A stretch of DNA of 64,000 bases from Paragordius varius (lineage: Eukaryota > Nematomorpha): contig OZ176051.1 in NCBI GenBank assembly GCA_964247055.1, positions 8,060,001 to 8,124,000 of the forward strand, written 5' to 3'. Of the stretch, positions 26,301 to 37,699 are shown one piece after another; position 1 is the stretch's first letter; the number at the start of each line of letters is the position of its first letter. The notes beneath the pieces are model-generated. The model was not told the DNA's origin. It searched no databases and saw only the letters and a program-made list of their open reading frames with translations. The position numbers and the translations under genes are program-made.

Positions 26301-29300
26301 TCGACTATGCTTTCCATCTTTTCTTTCGTGTTTGATTCAGTTGCGTATATCTATACTCAAAATCAGGACATATTTATTACCAATTTTCCATTCATCTTCT
26401 TAAAATATTTAGAAATTAAATTTTTATTTGTAAAAATAACTATTTTATAAAATTTATGAAAAGAAGAACGAAAAACCTTTAAATAAATAAATTGTATCTT
26501 TTCTCGATCCAACAAAGTGTTATTGATTATTCGTAACACCGGTGATATTTCTTTAGATGCATGGCTTGGGGAAATATCAAAATAGGACGAGAATTGTCCA
26601 TCGATGCGTAAATCGAAAACGCTATTTTCACCCTTGATAACAAAAATAATTTCTAAACAGATTCTGATATAATTAATACGTCTTTATTTCTATGAAACTA
26701 TATATAATAGATATATATATACTCGGTATCCATAATTTAAAATTATTATAATTGAATAAAACAAAAATTATCGAAACACGCCACAACTCTCAATTTATAT
26801 GGTTAAAGCCTATCTTGGCAGTCAGCGCATAAACTTATTTAAGTTAAAATTTATATAATTTTTGACATAGGTTATATCATATCAGATAAATAAATTATTT
26901 ATTTTTTCAACAAATATCTACATGATGTATTTGATCCGAATGTACGTAAAAAATTTATTGATGAAATATATATTCAGATAGGAAAATTAATCTTATAATC
27001 AAAAATATAAAATATTAATAATCCATAAATTATTTAATTTTCGTTTTAATATTGCTGTAATGCTTCAAATATTTTGACATACATTATATCTTAATGAAAT
27101 GCATTTTTTCAAAAAAAAACTTTTTTGATGTCATAACCCAGCATAGATTAAAATTCCACGCAATGTCGGCATTTCTGCCTTTAAGTTCGAATCCCTGATC
27201 TCAAAATTGAAATTTAATATATGGTTTGTTATATACTTAAATGATATTTTTGTAATTAACACTTCGATTCAAATTGGGATAACTAAAGATGCCATATTTA
27301 AATTGATATATTAAGAAACTTCTGAAGCAACGGTACCAATTTAATATTCCTCAATCAAAATAATCATCATATAAGCCATATTATAAATATGAGCTTAGAA
27401 AAAAAAATCCATATCAAACTGCTTCGACGCTATTTTACTTTTGCAAAATATCGTTTTAACATTAACATTAAAATTAATTTTTATTAGAATTACATTAAGC
27501 ATTAATATAAGCAGGAAAACCGGTTTATTAAATTATATTATATTTTATAGTAAGCTAAATTATTACCATCTGTTTTATCCATTAATTAAATACTAACTTT
27601 TTTTAATTAACCTTTTTTTTTATTTCGGTTCAATGTTATTGCAAACTTTTGCAATGGTTTCAATTTGTTTCATATTTTTACAAATTTGATTTTAAACAGG
27701 CCTGGGGTCCCCAAAGATCCCAATTTATATCGGAGAACTGAAATGAATGTGTTGTATCCAAATGTTTAACATATAGTTTTCACGAAAAGATATTTCAGCA
27801 AAGTGTGCGCAAATTTTGCAATTTTTTGATAATGAGCAATTACCATACAAGTATAATATCTTTTTTTAAAATATTTAGGTTTAAAACAACCAAATACACC
27901 ATAAGTATCCTTTTTATTTTTTACCAATATATATATATATATGTATATATATAGTTTTTAGACCTTCCGATTTCGTAAATCGTCCATATTTGGCTTTACA
28001 AAGTTTGGACAATAAATCATATAATAAATTTTTTCTCGGTGCCAATGAGCAATATATATATATACCTTAATAATAAAATAAATATATTTTTAACTAACAA
28101 AATTGATTTCGGATTTTAAACAACAAAAGTATTTGAAAAATATTTAATGAAATTTTAATTATTTACATAAATTAAGATACAGCTGACTGTCAAAATAGGT
28201 AGTTTATCGTTGCAAATGCATTCTAAATCTCACTTTTATACTGAGAGATACAGGGTTCTTTTCGAAAATTACATTTATGATTCAAACTTGTTATCCAATG
28301 ATCATATTTATGCTCCATTATTATTAATCAATTGGCAATCAAGCATGTGAACATATTAATGTTGTAAGGAAAAAAATTGTTTAATTTTATTTTAATTGCC
28401 AGTTGACCAACAATAATGTGACAATAAAGGAAAAATACACGGTATTCAAATTACTAAGTCAAGATCCAAAATTTTTATTTCGATACCATCCTGGCGCATT
28501 TGATATTTTTCGAGCTGCCCAGCCAAACTCATATGGGCTTTGGAAAAGCCGTTGAAAGGGTGTACTTTAAAATCATAAAATTGAATTGTGGAGTAATTTG
28601 GTGTGTTTTCCGGAACTATCCCGTAAAATTTTAAACGGTTAAATGTTGGGGCACAGTCATTCACGTCATCAATATGAACTATAACATTTGTTTCAGCCCA
28701 TATAATAGACTTGGATTGAGAATTTGATTCGATTTCTTCAGCCTAAATTAAGATTGTTTATTTATCATAATATGTTAAAATAAACTATATACTATTTTAT
28801 TTTGCATTTAGTAAATATAGATTTAACTATATTATTTGAATCAACTGTCTAGATTTCTTGTTTGTTAAAAATATTCATATAAATAGTTTATCGAACCCGA
28901 ACAGTGATGGCAAAAGTAGAGCTTTTATATTGAGACTCAAGTGCTTCTCTATCAATATGGTTATTAACTAATATTTGACCGGATTCCGCATCTATTTGAA
29001 AAGGGGCATGTAATATTGTTTTGGGTGTCGGTTGGGATAAAATCCTTTGATTTATCGTAATATCTAACACAACGAAAAAAAGCATTGCAAAAGGATGTAT
29101 ACTTTGGATATCGTTTATAAACTATTTTTTAAAATATTTATAAATGTAACTTGTAATAGAGTAAAGAATTTTGTTATTGATTTCTATATCGCCGTCTACC
29201 GCTCTGACTCTTATAACACGGGTACCCTTGTAAAAAAAATAGTAATTTATAATATTTGAAAATAAAAATTGGAACGCACATATGGATAATTAGTGAAATA

Positions 29301-32300
29301 ATTGACTGATTATTAAGTTTTTATATTAATAAATTTGTCACAATAAAATAGAAATCAAAAAAATTATCTATCGGCATTGTAAAGTCCTATTTAATCTAAG
29401 AGCCTATGGGTAAAAAACTTAATCTATATAATTTAAATTGGTTAGAGTTTTTTAAAATTTTAATCTTCGATAATTATAACTTTTAACATGTACTTCAGGC
29501 ATATTTTCTGGAAGGGAGTGTATGTAAGAAGATTGAGTAAATTTTGGTGGCATATCAGCAGTATCTCTTACATTAATAATCAATGTTGCATTACTTGATA
29601 AAGTTTGATCAATCGGTAAAATCGATCCTCCATCCTATATTGTAAATAATTATTACAAGACTCATTTTTCAGCATATGGAATTTTACTTCTATAGAAAAA
29701 AATCGATTTTTAGGGATCCTCGCTGAAAATTATGAATTTGCCTTATACCGTTAAAAAAAGATAGTAATTAAAGAATAATTTTTAATTTTAATAATAATGT
29801 GATTTTCGATTAGAGAACATTAGTAATAATAGGCTTCAATTATAAAAATCTGTCAGTCGTATAACAAATTTTGGGTCATTGAATGCCATTAAGAAAAACA
29901 ATCTTAATTTAACTCATTTAAGTCTAGAAAAATTTGTTTCATAATATTAAAATGGTACAAAATCTAATAGATATCAGATATATTTGGATAATAGGAATAC
30001 CCGTGCAGTAATGAGTATTTGATGGATTCTTTGTGTTTCAAAGTCCAAACTTCGTTTCAGTTTTATTTGAAAGCTTTGAATAGTTGTGGCATCAAGATTT
30101 TGAATATTTTTTACGGAAAATAAGTGGGAATAATCTTGATTTCTTTGTTTATTACTCATTGGTTCAATGGTAAAAAACGTATTGTTTTTTGTTATGACCT
30201 CATTACCAACTGATATTTCTTGCAATTCAAATGTTAAAGCGCCAAAGTATGATGAATCCAGATCATAAGCTGAGAGTTTGGCAATGCTTGTATCTACTGC
30301 TAAATCCTATTTTTCAATAATTATGTTATAATACAATGGCTTACATACAGTTTTTAGGCTTTTTTACCTCTATACTAAAGGCAAAGAATTTAAATTGCAT
30401 TATTGGACCCGTAGCTCTGTGAGTGCCCGTGGTCGACAATGATGATTGAATTTCATGCATTTTATGAAAACACCTCTAAAAAATCTTCGACCTTTTACCA
30501 TGCAAAAATATAGTCTAAATATTAGTTTTATTTTATATTTTTGTAAAATAAACAGTTTTTAAAATCCGAATATAATTAGGAGTTAGTTTGCCCTACCTAA
30601 TCCGAACATGTATCATTAGCATATCATTATTGAAAGCTGGCAACTATGTAAATCAATAAATCCATAAAGTTTTGAAATTTAAAAAGCAAACCTCTTAAAT
30701 GAATATGTTTTTGGAAATAAATCAAGAGTATTTTGAAAATATCAAAAAATTGTATCGTGAGATCCGACAATAGATCGTTCTTATATGAAACGCTTAGTTT
30801 TTTAAGTTATTACTTATGTAAAAATAACTCGCTTACCTCATATAGAGAAAAAATTAAAGTTTTTTTTCCTAAAATATTTTACTTTATAATTTATAACAAA
30901 AACTTCCACATTAAATATTCTTAAGTAAATACGAAATATTTGTTTTTGACAAAAAGTTTAGTAGAGTGGACAAAAATTCACCGTTTTAACAATTAATACC
31001 TAAGTCCACTTTTAATACTTATGATTCCACACTACAAATTTAAGCATCGTCTTTTTGTCCGTAAATACTAAAACTCTACTGCATTTCATCCCTAAATTTG
31101 CAGCCTATGTAATATATAATTATGAGGTAGTTTTCAGAAAAATCTAACCATAATACAACATAATTTATCAACCCTAGCAATAAAATACTTTACTTCATCT
31201 ATGCTAATAGGGTTAAGAAAGGGAAGAAACTGGGGTTTTTCATCATTTACATCATCGACGTACAAGAACGCTTGAGTTCGAATTTTACAGGTTATATCTG
31301 ATGGATTATCCGAAACCGTGAGATAAAATGAATATGAGGATTTCACCTATTTAAATATAATAAACTAATAAATTATATTTTTATTGCATAACAAAATTAA
31401 CAATTCGATTCAATTTGGGGTATCTAAATATCCCAGACTATATTTAAATTGAAATTTCTAAAAAACTACTGAAAGAAACGGTCCCAATTTAAATTTATGC
31501 TTCTATCCTAATCAAAATTATATGAATAAACCGATATATATAAATTAAATTTATTGAGAAAAAAGTTCCATGTCAAACTACTTGGACACCATTTATTCAC
31601 AACATTTTTGCAAAATTTCGTGTTTATTTGATTTTAAAGCTAAAATGAAAGCTAATTTATCATTTAAATCACATCTAACATTGATAAACGTGGTTTATTT
31701 TGTATTATTTTTAATTTAGCTAATGCACACATGTCATGTTGACTAAATTTTTACCTTTTGAGGTTTTACCTAAAAATAAGTAATATCAAGTATTTTTGAA
31801 TGAAATTTTTTACATATTTCGGTTCATTAATGTTATATGAGTGCAAATTTTTGCCATGGTTTCAACTCTTTCCATATCTTTTTAATTATTTAATTTTAAA
31901 CAGGCGTGGGGTATCCAACTACCCCAATTTGAATCGAAGGACTGGAATGAGTGTGTTGTATCCAAGTGTTAATTTTCCACATATATTTGATATTCGAAAA
32001 TAATATTACATACAAAAGGCAAAGTTATTAATTTGATAATATTGTTTTAGAATACTTAATATTTTAACACTTTATTCAATTTGGGGTAACTAATGACCCC
32101 AGTCATATTTTAATAGATATTATTAAATTACTACTAAAAAACATGGTTCAAATTTAAGTTTCTTCTATCCTATTTAAATTTATACAAATAAGCCAAAATA
32201 TCTAAATAAAATTTAATTTTGAAAAAAACTCCATATCAATCAACTTAGACGCCATTTTTTTCACAACATTTTTGCAAAATATGGTGTTTTGTCTAACGCT

Positions 32301-34279
32301 AGAAATAAAGTTAATTAGAATCACATCTAACAGAAAAGGAGGTTAATTTTTTATTATTTTTATATTGCATGTTGACTAAATTTATTAAGGTTTATCCATA
32401 AAATATGTAATATAAAGTTTTTTGAAGATTTTGGGTATCAATGTTATATAAGTCCAAATTTTCGCAATGGTTCAAATATTTTATATTAATATTAAACATG
32501 GTGTAACTAGTTACCCCATGAATCAAAGGACTGAAATAAATGGGTATACAAGTGGTAAATTAATCTAAAAACATATTTAATTATATTATTTCGTTTATTT
32601 TACTTTAAAGGATACACCAATATTGGAAATTTTAGGTTTAGTTTTAAGTATATTTGCAAGATTTCAAAACTATTGGACACAAATTTCAAATGTTTATGCT
32701 AATTAAAAGTATAAATAGGAAGCCCTATTAAAGCACTGATTATATAGGTATAAAATGTATTTGAATTTAAACTTAGACGCATTTTTATTAAATTCAAACA
32801 TTCAAAAAAGGCTACAAATAATAAAACATGCAATTTAGAGTCTTTTTTTAATATTTATAAGTACTTATAAAATTCATGAAAACTTAATATTCGCCTGTTT
32901 AAAGCTGGAAGTTAAAAAAAATATATGCAGTTTTAAGTATCAAACTCTCACATACTCAGAGTAAAAAGTTAGACGCCTTAACTCCAACAAGCATTTACTT
33001 AAATCCAAACCGTAAATTCATTATAAAATACGTTTTTAAAATATGTGAAGTTTTTTAAGTAAAAATATCCAACGAAACTACTTCTCTATCCAGTGGATTT
33101 GCCAGAATTAAATTGGATGCGGTGTTATTTAAAAATTGAATGCGCAACAAATTTTTCGGCATTTCAACGGATTCTATGTCGAAAAAACATGGGTTTTGAT
33201 CTAAATCCTTACATTGGACAACCATTATGATACTGCCTAAAAAACATATAGAATATAAATATAATAAATTACAGTAAAAATTGTATTCATACGGACATAA
33301 TGTAAAAATATAAAGACAAATTTTTTTTCAAAAGACAACCATACTTTTTTAAACTAATTTATCCTATAAAAACATTTAATTACAATCGTAAAATACATAT
33401 TTGATTGTGTTACCAATTTACATTTCTATTATATACTTTGTAGTTTAATACATTGAGTTTTATTACAAAAAAATCAAGATTAGAAAGCATGGTTGTCTTT
33501 TTGAAAAAAATATTTGCCTTTATATTTTCACGTTTTGTCCGTATAATTTCAATTTTTACAGTAAAGTTTATATTTTTTAGCTTACCTGGAGAGAGATCTT
33601 CTTTGACAATGACTTTGCGAAAATCTGAAGTCTGTAAAAAATATGGTTGGAAGGATCCAAGGCCTAATATATGTTAAAAAAATATTTTAATATATATATT
33701 ATGGTGCAAAATTTTTCAAAGCCTACTATTAAAAAACATATATGTTTGTGAATGACAATATTTACAAAATTAAAATATAAAAAAGGAATAAATTGTCAAA
33801 AACGGTTATTTATGATATAACCAATATGTCTTATATTTGTAAAACCTGCTCTTTACGAAAAACCTCTTGGTTAAAATATTTTAATAAAAAAAATTTTTTT
33901 GGGTTTCAGTATTTTAATATTACTATCGGTCCAATCTTTATTAAAATTTGTATTCAAACACATATAAAAGTGATGCTTATTATTTATATTTATTTATAAT
34001 TATAAATTTATGGCTTTTATAATTGATAAGGAAATATTAATTTTACGAAATAACCATCGATTACAAAAATATATATGTTCAATCTATTGAAAAAGTTAAA
34101 ATCTTAAAATTGAGTTAAATTCATAGATTATATCTCTGTAAATATTAAACGATAACGATATAATAAAATCCATTATCTATTATGAATTTATTAAAATATA
34201 ATTTACATTTGGTGAAGATCACTGGAATAATTAATCCCATCAATAACATAAAATTTAGAATTAATGCCTCAGAATTCAT
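8325..34279 (-). CDS. CDH23: Cadherin-23-like giant cadherin, about 14 EC repeats
   Basis: About 38 exons, the outermost at 34279-34207 (signal peptide beginning MNSEALILNFMLL) and 8845-8325 (C-terminus). Intermediate exons begin near 33663, 33236, 31346, 30475, 30308, 29637, 29229, 29063, 28742, 26635, 26349, 25375, 24932, 23300, 22860, 22711, 21951, 21157, 20832, 20400, 19547, 18689, 17960, 16991, 16650, 16412, 16201, 15863, 15224, 13200, 13069, 12273, 10728, 10535, 9799 and 9017. Repeat boundaries show calcium motifs such as DDVNDEKPQF, LDVNDNWPIF, LDENDNAPYW and LDINDNFPKF, plus LDRE motifs. I count 14 EC repeats versus 27 in vertebrate CDH23. After EC14 comes a membrane-adjacent domain (LRQITGFNYNID, HFVD, DVIKILD), a helix (FYGTVLCFAITILTLLTIWI), RRKLKA, and SKVSDIWNN matching CDH23 SEIADLWN. 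No EGF or laminin-G domains. It is probably a cell-surface tip-link-type or microvillar adhesion protein. Exon joins are by eye. Confidence 0.82.
11197..11706. mobile_element. hAT-type MITE, TAGGGTTGTGC ends
   Basis: About 510 bp inside a CDH23-like intron. The left end reads AGGGTAGTGCTGACC and the right end, reverse-complemented, TTAGGGTTGTGCATTTGAC. Both ends carry GACC/GGTC-rich subterminal repeats (TGACCATGGTC, GGTCTGACCGG). No coding capacity. The target duplication is unclear. Confidence 0.65.
12431..12886 (+). mobile_element. MITE family A, complete copy
   Basis: 456 bp bounded by a perfect 16-bp inverted repeat, TTTTATATCCCAGAGC at the left and its complement at the right (12871-12886). 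Homology between copies extends about 40 bp beyond the right end. Interior hallmarks are TTTTTCGCCGCCATTTTTT and GCAACAGGAAAATAAT. It sits in a CDH23-like intron. Superfamily not assigned. Confidence 0.8.
14063..14630 (+). mobile_element. MITE family B, copy 1
   Basis: 568 bp. The left end is ATTAACACTTCGATTCAA. The right end has CCCCAATTTGAATCGAAGG, its inverted partner, and finishes in AAGTGTTAAT, so the extreme ends are also inverted. No coding frame. It lies in the CDH23-like intron just after the last EC-repeat exon. Confidence 0.75.
17312..17580 (-). mobile_element. MITE family C (foldback), copy 1
   Basis: 269 bp with long inverted repeats of roughly 80 bp: TACAGTAAAA...ATACAGACAAAACGTG at the left and the inverse ending TTTTACTGTA at the right. 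The TA-flanked CAGT ends are of Tc1/mariner type. Its right end is 15 bp from the 5' splice site of a CDH23-like exon (donor G at 17596). Confidence 0.8.
18155..18395. mobile_element. MITE family D, copy 1
   Basis: 241 bp with inverted ends TACCATTTACAGATGAACACC and GGTGAATTTAAATTGTAAATGGTA (mutually complementary). It ends about 17 bp from the 5' splice site of a CDH23-like exon near 18413. It is related to the copy at 60316. Confidence 0.75.
21268..21395. mobile_element. Short hAT-type fragment with GGAACCG ends
   Basis: A 128-bp foldback-like piece rich in GGAACCG/CGGTTCC words, starting GCTTCGAGCCGGAACCG and ending GGTTCGAAGTCC. It resembles the termini of the element at 53066-53716 but lacks most of the interior. 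It lies in a CDH23-like intron. Confidence 0.5.
23774..23972. mobile_element. Foldback MITE family E
   Basis: About 200 bp that is nearly one long imperfect hairpin: TACAGTATGAGTAA at the left, TTACCCATACTGTA at the right, with inner arms GCCAAATAACATA / TATGCTATTTGGC. TA-CAGT ends again suggest a Tc1/mariner-type non-autonomous element. It sits in a CDH23-like intron. Confidence 0.75.
25594..25861. mobile_element. hAT-type MITE, CAGGGGTGTCC ends
   Basis: 268 bp with ends AGGGGTGTCCAACAAACGGC and (right, complement) CAGGGGTGTTTAACAG, typical of hAT MITEs that carry GGCCCGC words. The flanking 8-mers TTCTAGAC and TTCTAAAG match at 6 of 8, a decayed target duplication. It lies in a CDH23-like intron. 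Confidence 0.75.
27255..27770 (+). mobile_element. MITE family B, copy 2
   Basis: 516 bp, same orientation as the other B copies. The left end is ATTAACACTTCGATTCAA and the right end AACTGAAATGAATGTGTTGT followed by a decayed TTAAC. It lies in a large CDH23-like intron (28454-26636). Confidence 0.7.
31396..31973 (+). mobile_element. MITE family B, copy 3
   Basis: 578 bp. The left end is ATTAACAATTCGATTCAATT and the right end CCCCAATTTGAATCGAAGG...AAGTGTTAAT. It ends 50 bp upstream of the 3' splice site of the exon at 31346, so it lies close to the acceptor of that CDH23-like exon. Confidence 0.75.
32063..32560 (+). mobile_element. MITE family B, copy 4 (diverged)
   Basis: 498 bp, 90 bp after copy 3 in the same orientation and in the same CDH23-like intron. 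The ends are TTAACACTTTATTCAATTTG and GAATCAAAGGACTGAAATAA, visibly more diverged than copies 1 and 3. Confidence 0.65.
33270..33563 (+). mobile_element. MITE family C (foldback), copy 2
   Basis: 294 bp with ends TACAGTAAAAATTG and CAATTTTTACAGTA and inner words GGACATAATGTAAAAATA / TTTTCACGTTTTGTCC. It fills most of the 349-bp intron between CDH23-like exons 2 and 3: 21 bp separate it from the donor and about 33 bp from the acceptor. Confidence 0.8.
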
Positions 34280-36009
34280 TTGTAGTGGGGAGCGATAATT
34301 TTCGATCCAAATTATTTCTTGATAATTTTTTGTAAAAATGACAAATAAGATGACGTTTTTGTTAAATTTTTGCGCATTTTCAAATATGGATTATGTAGAT
34401 AAATTTGTAATTAAAAATTTGGATGTTACATATATAGAGGATAGTATAGTTATATTATATTATAACGTTTGTGCGCATTTTTATGTTTTTTTAGAAAATG
34501 AAAAATGATATACACGCGGACGGTATTTTCTAACAGGATAAAATGTCGGTCAAATTCTGGAATGATGCTACAAAATTATATTTTTTGCATGCATAAAAAT
34601 TAATTAGCCTGATAAACATGTTCATAAGCACATTTAAGTGATATAAAGTTTATTTAAATATTAAAAAGTTTATATTATTAAATAGTTTTGCAAAAAATAT
34701 TGTTAAAAAATATAATTGGATCTTTTAAATCCTCCTTCTCTCTTTTTTTCGTTGAGCCATGGTTAAGACACAAATAATGATACATTTATTACTAAATAAT
34801 TGCACAAAAAAGCCTTTAAATAAGTAGTTTTAGAAAAACGAAAAGAAAAATAAATTATATAAATTTTATGAAGAACTGCCTTATATATTACATAAAAAAA
34901 TATTATATGGTTAGTTAAAGATGAAAAGTAAACAGGTATGCATGATAATTGCTTGTACGACAATTTTAAGAGATGATCATTATTTCTCATGTATTACATA
35001 ATTTTAAAAATACCTCTTATATATTGTACATATTTTTTCAGATAAATTTATTATGGACTATAAAATCTTGATAATTAAAAACAATTGGTCAATATTATAT
35101 GAAAAATATCCATAAAATTTGGAATTATTAATTTGGATGTAAAAAATATTATGAACCGATAGCGAACCCATTTTAATACTTGGAATGTTAATTATTTTAG
35201 AATTTATAATATGGGGATATGAGATTTGAATAGATATGGATTAGAATTAGATATAAATGCTTTAAAGAGCGAAGAGAAATAGGTTAAAATAATTATATCT
35301 TGTGATCTTCGAAATGTAATTTTTAAGGCAATTTTTAAGAAAATATTCCATAATTATCCATCATATATTGCCGATTCACATAATATGTAAGTGAAACCAA
35401 TTAAAAATTTTCTCTTCAGAACATTGCATTTTAAAAATAAACAAAATATATATGCTTAATATTATTTGCTGTGTCACATTAACTGTATTATTATATTAAA
35501 AACATTTATATTTCTATTGATTTTTATATGCACTACACACAGGTTATTAAGTCAAAACCTAGAAAACAAACGTTCAATGGTAAAAACAATATATATTATA
35601 TAACAAAACTCCAGGAGAGAATGGGAAAGAAATCAGTATTGATTTTGTAAGGCAGCAAGGTACTAATTTACTAAAAATATTTTATATTATTATATTTTCG
35701 CATATTCACGCATCTCTATACTATCATCAGTTATTTGGAAAATAATTCATTGTTTAAAATTAAAAAATACTCAAAAAATAGAATGACAAAATGAGTAATT
35801 GATATATTTACGTAAATTGAAACGAAATAACCTTGTAGAGTAAGCTTACAAGATTTATTTAGTATTATTAATCAGTATGCGATTTATTATCTATTACCAT
35901 AAGGGTAAATATATTTTTTAAACTGTCTATAATTTATATATATAATACCGGATTATTAACAAAAACAAACAAATGATTTTTTTACGCTAAGGTTTTTGAT
36001 TGCGTAAGG
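34280..36009. other. 5' flank of the CDH23-like gene, nothing recognised
   Basis: AT-rich sequence between the CDH23-like start codon and a hAT element. A 75-aa minus-strand frame at 34763-34990 has hydrophobic stretches but no domain, and the gene's own signal peptide is already placed at 34279. The promoter should be here; no motif is identifiable by eye. Confidence 0.45.
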
Positions 36010-36943
36010 CAGGGGTCGACAGCCTTTTTTGGGGGTTAAGTCGTTTTCAAAATAGTGAATTTAGACACAAGCCCTACCCTTGAAAATATATTAAAATAGT
36101 ACTCTATGTCAATATAATAGTATATCAATAAATGGAATATTCTTAACATTACATGTTATTACGTAATAATAATAATGTGACTATGATTAAGCAATTTTAC
36201 ACTCCTTTCTATTTACGAACTTTATAATATGAGATATCATTTTCTCTAGATCTCTAATAGTTTATTTATTTTATTCATTTAAATTTGATTGTGTTTTCAT
36301 ACTGATATTCGCAACAAGTTTTGCACATATTCATCTGTCAACCTCGTTCTATATTTGATTTTATATATATTCTTAAAAAGTTGGTTCGAATAAATATGGT
36401 GTTATTTTGAGCAATTAATTATGAAATATGGAAGGAACTTCTTCATTACATCTTTTCAAAATGTTTTGTTGTGTTTCTCATAATCTTTTTATGTTTAGTT
36501 TCGTAGTGGCGACGAATATAAAATTCCCTGAACCACTTGATTCTTTGCTTATCATATATAGCGGTTTATTTAAACTATCAATAATAAAATATTTAAAAGT
36601 CAATTTAAATTTTCAGTATTCTTTAATCTACTATTCATTTTTTCTTCAATAAATTATAATTAAAACCATTAAATCATAAATTAAGATCTATCTAGGTGGC
36701 ATATTGTTAATGTGAGCATGTTAATGCGCAATATATATATATATATATATATATATAAGCATCTGGTGAAATGAATAAATGCTATTCCGAAAAAGCTGTA
36801 ATTATGTACAGGCCGCGTTTCGGCACGCTTACGGTTAAACTTTACTTTAATTTTTTTATAATTTTTTTATATGCTATGGCGAGGCATATAAAAACACATG
36901 GCGAACCAAGTTTGACTCATGAGCCCTTGGTTGCCGACCCTTG
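36010..36943. mobile_element. hAT element with CAGGGGTCGGCAACC-type ends
   Basis: 934 bp from CAGGGGTCGACAGCC (left) to GGTTGCCGACCCTTG (right), a classical hAT terminal pair. The flanks GCGTAAGG and GGATAAGG agree at 6 of 8 positions, a worn target duplication. Small open frames inside (36428-36652, 36771-36980, +) could be transposase debris but carry no motif I recognise; it is probably non-autonomous. Confidence 0.75.
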
Positions 36944-36963
36944 GGATAAGGTATTCATGAACG

Positions 36964-37180
36964 CACAGTGTACAATTTAATGGTTGCTTATTTTATATAG
37001 TTAGGCAATTTACAATAAAGTAGTGTTTGGAAAAGAATAAAAAAATGAATAAAATAAACAAAGTTTGAGAAAGAAAAAAATTCTTTATTAATTATTTTTT
37101 TTTGTTTTTTCCATACACTACTGTGATGCAAGTTGACCAACTATAATGTGAAATAAGCAACCATTAAAATGCATACTGTA
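36964..37180. mobile_element. Foldback MITE family F
   Basis: 217 bp with arms CAGTGTACAATTTAATGGTT and the complement of ACCATTAAAATGCATACTGT, paired over about 60 bp (TAGTTGG/CCAACTA and AGTAGTGT/ACACTACT). A possible one-armed relative (TTGACCAACAATAATGTGAC) occurs near 28399. Confidence 0.7.
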
Positions 37181-37699
37181 TTTGTAGTTTTTTAAATGTA
37201 ACCGGCCTAAAACTGAAACGTATTCGACATATTCTTAAAACGGCCCATTTATTTTTTTTTTAATTTAGTGGTATTAAAAGGGCATGCTATAAAATAATAT
37301 GTGTGTGCGTTTACCGTCGAGGTCGATTTTTCGCAATATTGTAAATAAAACATCTCCAAAAATTGCGGTTTTAGTTTTAATGTTGAATTCGACCAAGGTT
37401 GCGTGGGTTTCTTATATAGCTAGCTACAACGAATTCACCCAAACAGATAAAGCTTATTTTTAGTATGTTTTCTACAATTCGCATAATTTTAATATTTTTG
37501 AAATGACCCTCACTATTATCCTATATAGATACATTTTATATACATCTTTATACAAGGTCGCTTTTGAATGTGCAATAATTGCATTAAATATATTTTTAGC
37601 AAGGCCAATTAACACAATATATATATATATATATATATAGAAAGCCAATAACCTTATTGGTATTAATTTATATTGAGTGAATAGTTTTTATATGAAAAA
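37181..37699. other. Intergenic, AT microsatellite
   Basis: No gene seen. It contains an (AT) run at about 37618-37640 immediately upstream of the first exon of the next gene. Confidence 0.5.

Noticed and set aside
27150-27210. tRNA-like B box (GTTCGAATCCC)
   Set aside because: No matching A box or cloverleaf stems upstream or downstream. At most a SINE relic.
30957-31086. Possible foldback MITE with GTAGAG ends
   Set aside because: The two arms match only partly and the boundaries could not be fixed.
34763-34990. Hydrophobic 75-aa minus-strand frame as a membrane protein
   Set aside because: AT-rich chance frame with no domain or splice context; the CDH23-like signal peptide is placed elsewhere.
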